Assembly: GCA_012032215.1 (NCBI GenBank)
Contig: JAAURO010000018.1
Location: 1 to 12,370 of the forward strand
Reading direction: 5' to 3'
DNA: 12,370 bases
Source: Limnobacter sp.
GTDB taxonomy: Bacteria; Pseudomonadota; Gammaproteobacteria; Burkholderiales; Burkholderiaceae_B
Below are positions 7,537-12,370 of this stretch, in pieces (positions within the stretch are counted from its first letter, which is position 1; each line of letters starts with the position of its first letter). The notes beneath the pieces were generated by a model that ran no database searches, was not told the origin of the DNA, and saw nothing but the letters and a program-made list of their open reading frames with translations. The position numbers were made by a program, and so were the translations under genes.

Positions 7537-8487
7537 ATGACCAATACCAGCAACACGCCAATCGCCCCACCCTCCACCCTCATAGTGAATTACCATTACT
7601 GCGTGGGCGAAACAGAAAACCCCTACCTCGCACGCACTGCGGTGTCGCCTGTTCTGTTTGCCAAACAAGTGAAGCAACTGGCAGCGCTGCAAACCACCCA
7701 CGGTGTTGCCCCACTGGTTACTTTCGACGACGGAACACGCGATGTGTGGCGCAATGCCGTGCCCATTCTCAAGCAACACGGTGTGCCGTTTATTCTATTT
7801 TTTTGCAGCCTGCCCTTGCTCGAAAAGCGCCTGCTTAACGTCACTAAAATTCACCTGCTACAAGCCAAACTTGGCTTACCCGCATTTAAACTGCGTTTTA
7901 TGACAGCGTTGAAAACCATTCAACAGTCGTTTGAACTGGACGACCCCGCCCGCTTTAACCTGGGCAGAATTTATCGCTACGACACCCACGAAGCACGCGA
8001 ATTTAAACTGCTACTCAACGTGAAGCTGCCTTACCCAGTAGTAACCCAAGTGCTAGACACCCTGTTTGAACCCGAATTTGGTTCTCAGGCGCAAGCGGTG
8101 CCATCGCTTTACATGACAAACGATGACATATTGCGCGCCCGCGATGCCGGTGCAAAAATTGGGCTACACACACACAGCCACTTTATGCTGGGCAGGTTAA
8201 GCAACGCCACACAAGAAACCGAAATCCAGACCTGCCAGCACTATTTCCGCGATTTGCTGGGGCAACAGGCTTTTGAATTGTCTTATCCGTATGGTGTACC
8301 AGGCACCTGGAATGCGCACACCAAGTCTGTCTTATCGAAACTTGGCATAGAGCAGGCCTACACCCTGGGCCGTCAACTTCACCACGCAAACAACGAACAC
8401 GATGCGCTGGAAATTCCGCGATTCGATGTAAACGACGTATTCACACGAGAAGGTGTTTTTAAATCAGAAGCAAGCACCCCCGCATGA
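7537..8487 (+). CDS. Polysaccharide deacetylase (NodB homology domain)
   Basis: Intact, 316 residues from ATG 7537; a GTG at 7501 would extend it but overlaps the previous gene by 29 bases, so I prefer the ATG. The three NodB motifs are present in order: TFDDG at 62-66 (catalytic Asp then metal Asp), HTHSHF at 211-216 (metal-binding His pair) and SYPYG at 249-253. The family hydrolyses N- or O-acetyl groups on sugars using a divalent metal. About 145 residues separate motifs 1 and 2, more than in compact NodB enzymes, and this insert probably shapes the substrate site. No signal peptide or membrane segment is visible, so it should act in the cytoplasm on a nucleotide- or lipid-linked sugar. 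One idea is that it exposes an amine for the formyltransferase at 6020. Its stop overlaps the next start as ATGA. Confidence 0.85.
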   Translation: MTNTSNTPIAPPSTLIVNYHYCVGETENPYLARTAVSPVLFAKQVKQLAALQTTHGVAPLVTFDDGTRDVWRNAVPILKQHGVPFILFFCSLPLLEKRLLNVTKIHLLQAKLGLPAFKLRFMTALKTIQQSFELDDPARFNLGRIYRYDTHEAREFKLLLNVKLPYPVVTQVLDTLFEPEFGSQAQAVPSLYMTNDDILRARDAGAKIGLHTHSHFMLGRLSNATQETEIQTCQHYFRDLLGQQAFELSYPYGVPGTWNAHTKSVLSKLGIEQAYTLGRQLHHANNEHDALEIPRFDVNDVFTREGVFKSEASTPA

Positions 8488-9712
8488 AAACCTACGATCT
8501 AATTTTGGTGGTGGGCTACTTCAGAACCGCCACCTCCTTGCTTTCAGTGATTAAAGGCCTGGGGCGCACGCTACGCATTGCGGTGCTATCGGTTGAAGCC
8601 GATTCCGCCATGCACAGCAAAACTGGGGAGGCACACCAGGTGTTTCTTCATCTGTGCCAAAAACTCGGCGCAGAACTTTTACATCTTGGTGAACCAGCAC
8701 AGGCAACGCTGCTTGTGGTGCACCAATTTCCGTACACCAATGAATTGGCTCGCGCTATTTTGCACAAAGTAACCGCACAAAAACGCGTGGGACTCATGAC
8801 GCTTGCCATGGCGGGGCGCGAGGTACACGACCATTTTCTGCAGCAATTCGAACTGCGCAAAGTGTACGTGCCCAGCCAGCGCTTTTTGTCTTTTCTGCTG
8901 GATAAAAGGCATGCGCAGACGCGGTACAGCAACGTGCAAATTCAGGAAGTGGGTCTGCCTTTTGCCAAATACCCGTTGTTTCCCGAGTTCTCAGCCGACT
9001 GGCTAATCGCTGCACCTACTTTGTTTAGTTTTCACAGCGAACAGGGTAAGCAACAGTTTTTGAACTCTGTGCTGGAGCTTCTCGAAAAAATACCACCTCA
9101 AGACGTAGTGGTGTACAAATCGCACAATGGCAACAGCCTGGATTATTTCGTGCCACGTGCGCACTACCATCTTGCCAACTGGCTAGAGCACGTACCGGGT
9201 GCAACAAAGCTGGTGTGGCTGGCCCAGCGGCTTACCCACGCACTACCTTGGCGCTGGCCACATCTGCAGATACAACGCCTGCAAACCTGCATGCTGCACC
9301 GCGCAGTGTTGCGGCGGGCTATGCCCATGCCTGCGGTAACACAGTATGCAGGCATTTCGCTGGAAGCCTTCTTGCCCGGTGTTCGCAAAGGCGTTATTGG
9401 CGGGCTTTCCAATACCATTGGGGAACCCTGTACTTCAACCTGCCTTACTACAATTGCGTAGACCAAACCGTGCGCCCAAGCCAGTCTGAATTGCTCAACA
9501 AACGTTCAGACGCACTGCTGGATTTAAACCTGCAATACTTTGGAGTACCGTTTTGCCAAGGCAATCTGGCTACCGACACCCGCACACTTGGCATTGTTCA
9601 GCCCATCGATCGCACAGGCGATTTAGTTGCAGCCATTCAAGAAGAGTTGCAACAAAAAAAAGATTTACAACCCACCCTGAACACCCCCTCAGCTGATAAT
9701 AATGCCGCATGA
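8484..9712 (+). CDS. Uncharacterised glycan-locus protein, possible glycosyltransferase (frameshifted)
   Basis: Begins at ATG 8484 in an ATGA overlap with the deacetylase gene. The first frame stops at TAG 9459-9461, but the coding character jumps frame in the GGGG at 9420-9423; adding one G gives LSNTIGGTLYFNLPYYN and a 409-residue protein ending at TGA 9710-9712, again overlapping the next ATG. I do not recognise the family. Seen: an N-terminal beta-like start (DLILVVGYFRTATSLLSV), LVVHQFPYTNELA near residue 75, VVVYKSHNGNSLDYF near 210, and a GGLSNTIGGTLYFN segment near 312. Overall size and alternating alpha/beta character fit a GT-B glycosyltransferase, perhaps distantly like bacterial sialyl- or polysialyltransferases, but this is weak. 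No signal peptide or membrane helix is evident. Confidence 0.6.
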
Positions 9713-10922
9713 AGAACCTTACTGGAACACCACAGCTTTGTGCCTGGCTTATCGCCCTGTATGCAGTAGAAGTGCTCGTGCCCATCATCGATATTTTTGG
9801 CCTGCCCTTACCGCGCCACATTGCATCCATGTCGTTTTCTACGGCATTCATGGTGGCAGCACTGGGCATGCTTATTCCGTTGGCCCGCTTGCAACGGGTT
9901 GCCTGCCTGGCCCAGCAGGGTTGGCAGTTTTTGGTATGCTCGCATTTTGGTGTGGGCTGGAAGCAATTGGCACCGCCGGGCGAAGCTCCATTCGCTTTAA
10001 CCTGATTCTGGAATGGTTGCCACTGCTCTTGGTAACCATTGCGGCACGCTTGCACCTTAAAGCGTTTAACCAGCCACAACTGCTTGTTCGTGCGCTGGTT
10101 CTCACCGCAACGGGTTTGGTTGCGCTGCACACTCTTCTGCTTTTGGCAGTGTTGCTGGATATACCCTTGCCTTTGGTGCGCACCGGAGAACTTACCGGAC
10201 GCAACGCCATGACATTGCTCTTGCCAGTGTGCCTGTGGTTACTTGCTTTTTTTCCGTGCAAGGGTTGGCACGCATTTTCTGGCCGATACAACCTGCTTGC
10301 AGTGCTTGCCACAGCGCACATTGTCTTAAACTCAGCACGCACAGCTTCGCTGGTGTTGCTGTGGTGTGTGCTGACAGGCCTGGTTTTGCTGATGCCCGTG
10401 CTGCGCCGCCAGTTGCGTGCCCTGTTGGTGCCAGCAACCGTGGTAGTGGTCGTTGCTGTTTTGCTTTCGTACCCGATTTTACAGCAGTTTACCGAGTTTA
10501 CCGATGTGCTAACAGGCACAGGAGACGATGCGCTCAGCGTGTTGTCGCGCTCACAAAGCAACGCCCTTTTGCTGGAAAAACTGAGAAACGATCTGTGGCT
10601 GGGCTTGGGTGCTTACCGGGTAACGCACACCACAGCCTACGGTTACATGAGCCACACCCTGTATGCCAACGCGCTGGCCGCCTATGGTGCAATTGGTTTT
10701 CTTGTTCCCGGCATTCTTGTTGCCTTGGGTTTGTTTTTTACTCAACGTGCACAAAAAGAAGCTTTCTCCCATTTCCTGTTTTTGGCCATATTAATAAGCA
10801 GTTTTAGCAACAACGTGTTTGCGTATTTTGGAATGGCTATCGCCTTGATCGAAGTCATGCAAAGCCCACCGCCATTGAAAGGATTAAACCATGAACCTCA
10901 AACCACTCCCCCTGTTCTCTGA
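9709..10922 (+). CDS. O-antigen ligase/polymerase-like (WaaL/Wzy) membrane protein (frameshifted)
   Basis: From ATG 9709 the frame breaks in the T5 run at 9928-9932; adding a T joins GWQFFGMLAFWCGLEAIG, giving about 404 residues with some ten hydrophobic segments along the whole length. Features typical of the Wzy_C family are NSARTASLVLLW in the middle, then a soluble stretch (about bases 10480-10660) with SRSQSNALLLEKLRNDLWLG, GLGAYRV and SHTLYANALAAYGAIG, followed by further helices. Such proteins act at the periplasmic face of the inner membrane, joining or polymerising undecaprenyl-linked glycan. Ligase and polymerase cannot be told apart here. It overlaps the following gene by 32 bases as read; one extra C near 10867-10871 would instead end it at a TGA at 10892-10894 in an ATGA overlap, which I consider possible but unproved. 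Confidence 0.78.
10878..10883 (+). promoter_or_regulatory. Ribosome binding site for the Wzz-like gene
   Basis: AAAGGA lies seven bases before ATG 10891, inside the end of the polymerase/ligase gene. It supports the 10891 start. Confidence 0.6.
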
Positions 10923-11640
10923 TGCACTGGCCTACTGGAAAATCGGCCTGGTAGCTGCCTTGGTAGTGGCAGCCTTGTTGGCCTGGGGTTTGTCGATGCG
11001 TACACGTTTTGTGGCCGAGTCTACTGCGCAGATTGGTGGCGTCATGAATGAAAACAACATTGGTGTGCTGCGCTTTCAGCCCTTTGAAGACGCAAAAGAA
11101 ATCGAAAAATTTGTAGCTGAGGAAGTGCTTCCCAAAGCACCGGGGGGAGCAGGAAACAAGTGCAACGCCTGGGTAAAGTATGCGAGTAGCGGGTTTGAAC
11201 TAAAAACCGTGTGCCGAGGCAACGACAAAGAGCAGGTGCGCACGCTGGCCCTGCTGCCTGCACAAGCCGTGGTAAACAAACACGCGCATTTTTACACTTT
11301 AACGAAAACCCTGGAAGCACAACACCAAAAAAGTCTGGAACGCGAAATACAAGGAGCAAAAGAAATGATTCAGGCACTTAAAAAAGAACCTGTATTTGGT
11401 GAATCTGAGCCTAAAATCATTGATTACCAGCTGAAAGTAGAAGCCCTCACCGATCGGCTTGAAATCGATCGTTTAAAAGGCGAACGTGTAACAGCTACCA
11501 GGCTGAACACCGAAAAAGCCGTGGTCGAAGAACGCACACCAGGCCTGAGAGTATGGTGTCTGGTGCTTGTACTTGCCCTGTGCTCTGCCGTGTTTGCTGC
11601 GTTATTTGCCGCAACGCTTCAGCGTGCCCGCCATGCGTGA
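10891..11640 (+). CDS. Wzz-like polysaccharide co-polymerase / chain-length determinant
   Basis: Intact, 249 residues, with the layout of polysaccharide co-polymerases: a transmembrane helix at about 18-35, a large charged region of about 185 residues, and a second helix at about 221-243 followed by a short basic tail. The middle includes charged helical stretches at about 137-170 and 175-212 that look like coiled coil. In the family these form the periplasmic bell that governs glycan chain length with Wzy. It lies directly after the Wzy/WaaL-like gene. It is shorter than typical Wzz (about 320), and only a single Pro (RTPGLR) stands before the second helix where Wzz has a Pro-rich stretch. 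Two cysteines in the presumed periplasmic part (Cys91 and Cys108) could form a disulfide. Assignment rests on topology and context rather than signature motifs. Confidence 0.65.
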   Translation: MNLKPLPLFSDALAYWKIGLVAALVVAALLAWGLSMRTRFVAESTAQIGGVMNENNIGVLRFQPFEDAKEIEKFVAEEVLPKAPGGAGNKCNAWVKYASSGFELKTVCRGNDKEQVRTLALLPAQAVVNKHAHFYTLTKTLEAQHQKSLEREIQGAKEMIQALKKEPVFGESEPKIIDYQLKVEALTDRLEIDRLKGERVTATRLNTEKAVVEERTPGLRVWCLVLVLALCSAVFAALFAATLQRARHA

Positions 11641-12370
11641 TTTCGCGAAATACGTGAACGTGCGCGCAGCTTTGTGCATGCCTGCGCCACGCACACTGCC
11701 CACAAGCCGGAAGTCACATTGGTCACGCACTCTTTATTCAGCCTGACGCCTCAAGCCGAACCCACACCCTACACCCGTTGTTTTGCGGTGTTTTTGCTGC
11801 ATCTTCTCAAAGCCCCGGAATTGGCACAAATGGCCCCCAGTACGCACAAGCCATTGTGCACGATATGCACCAAATGCGTTCACACCAGGAGGTGGATATT
11901 CACAGCAAGCCCTACCGCCAATTGCTGGCTTTCTCGCTAAGTGCCTTGGCGGTGCTGCCCGGTGCCTCTCCCAGCCTGCTCGATGACCTCGTGCACGAGC
12001 AGTTGCTGGTGCTTGGCTTTCCTGATGTGCTTGATACACAAGGCTGCCTGCAAGGGCGCGCGGGTAGCGGCAACCAGGCCATGTTTGTTGCCATTTTTTT
12101 GCTTCACGGACGCAAGCACTTGGGGCTGGATACCCAAGCCCACATCAACACCTGGACAAACCAACACCTGGAACACATGAACCAGTTTGGCTTTTGGGGC
12201 AAAGCATCGGGCATAACCCACCTGCAATTCCAGAATGGCTACCACCAGCACGAAGTGCTGGAATACCTGGGGGTAGAAAACCCCCGGCCTGACCAAAACT
12301 CGCTGGAAGCGGTAAGCAGCCTGGCCGACACACAAGGGCATTTTGCCCCGTCACCCTGGCGCCGGCGGCG
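11633..12370 (+). CDS. Uncharacterised protein, N-terminal part (two frameshifts, cut by window end)
   Basis: ATG 11633 overlaps the end of the Wzz-like gene by eight bases. The coding signal moves through three frames: a T added to the TTT at 11641-11643 gives MRDFREIRERARSFVHAC, and a C added to the CCCCC at 11834-11838 gives QMAPQYAQAIVHDMHQM, after which the frame stays open to base 12370. This yields at least 246 residues with no stop. I do not recognise the family. The sequence is mostly helical in character, rich in His, Gln and Leu, without a signal peptide or membrane helix. Segments such as RAGSGNQAMFVAIFLLHGRK and WGKASGITHLQFQNGYHQHEVLEYLG suggest a helical-repeat (alpha/alpha) enzyme-like fold, but this is impression only. 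GHFAPSP near the end may be followed by a further frameshift in the last 20 bases. Confidence 0.55.

Noticed and set aside
9570..10130. Minus-strand open frame of 186 codons spanning two plus-strand genes
   Set aside because: It crosses the junction of two coupled plus-strand genes, shows no motif and no ribosome binding site, and is best explained as a shadow.
9872..10561. Minus-strand open frame of 229 codons opposite the polymerase/ligase gene
   Set aside because: It lies wholly opposite a well-supported membrane protein gene, has no recognisable domain, and its Ser/Thr/Arg-rich composition is what an antisense reading of hydrophobic codons produces.
605..12370. Operon decay into pseudogenes
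   Set aside because: Breaks are single-base changes next to homopolymers with motifs intact on both sides; there are no internal stop substitutions, large deletions or insertion sequences.

Overview
The window is a single, tightly packed plus-strand run of 13 genes with no convincing gene on the minus strand, no RNA gene, no mobile element and no CRISPR. It reads as the inside of a surface-glycan (O-antigen, capsule or glycoprotein-glycan) biosynthesis locus of a Gram-negative bacterium. The envelope genes (O-antigen polymerase/ligase-like protein, Wzz-like two-TM coiled-coil protein, MsbA-type ABC exporter) point to a Proteobacterium-like host with intermediate GC. A betaproteobacterium is plausible, but I cannot name a genus.

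Layout: (1) 2-580, C-terminal part of a hydrolysing UDP-GlcNAc 2-epimerase of the NeuC/LegG family; (2) 605-1320, class I SAM methyltransferase-like protein; (3) 1317-2288, D-2-hydroxyacid dehydrogenase; (4) 2288-4080, fused permease/ATPase ABC exporter; (5) 4089-4825, NeuA-type CMP-nonulosonate cytidylyltransferase; (6) 4822-6023, uncharacterised protein, probably GT-B-like; (7) 6020-6808, formyltransferase; (8) 6847-7529, a second, divergent cytidylyltransferase-like protein; (9) 7537-8487, NodB-type polysaccharide deacetylase; (10) 8484-9712, uncharacterised protein; (11) 9709-10922, O-antigen ligase/polymerase-like membrane protein; (12) 10891-11640, Wzz-like chain-length protein; (13) 11633 to the end, uncharacterised protein cut by the window edge.

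Taken together, the genes suggest a pathway that makes and activates a nonulosonic acid (sialic, legionaminic or similar) through the 2-epimerase and a CMP-transferase, and perhaps activates a second sugar acid. The sugars would be decorated by formyl, methyl and deacetylase chemistry, flipped by an ABC transporter, and polymerised or ligated under control of a Wzz-like protein. The nonulosonate synthase (NeuB/LegI) is not in the window. Most junctions are stop/start overlaps (ATGA, GTGA, TAATG), so the run behaves as one translationally coupled operon.

A major caveat is that eight of the thirteen genes are broken in the sequence as given. I find eleven frameshifts supported by conserved protein sequence or by restored stop/start overlap, plus one possible extra. 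Nearly all are repaired by adding a single base to a short homopolymer, and one by removing a base. This is the signature of homopolymer indel errors in an uncorrected read or assembly, not of a decaying operon, and I annotate the genes as full-length with frameshifts.
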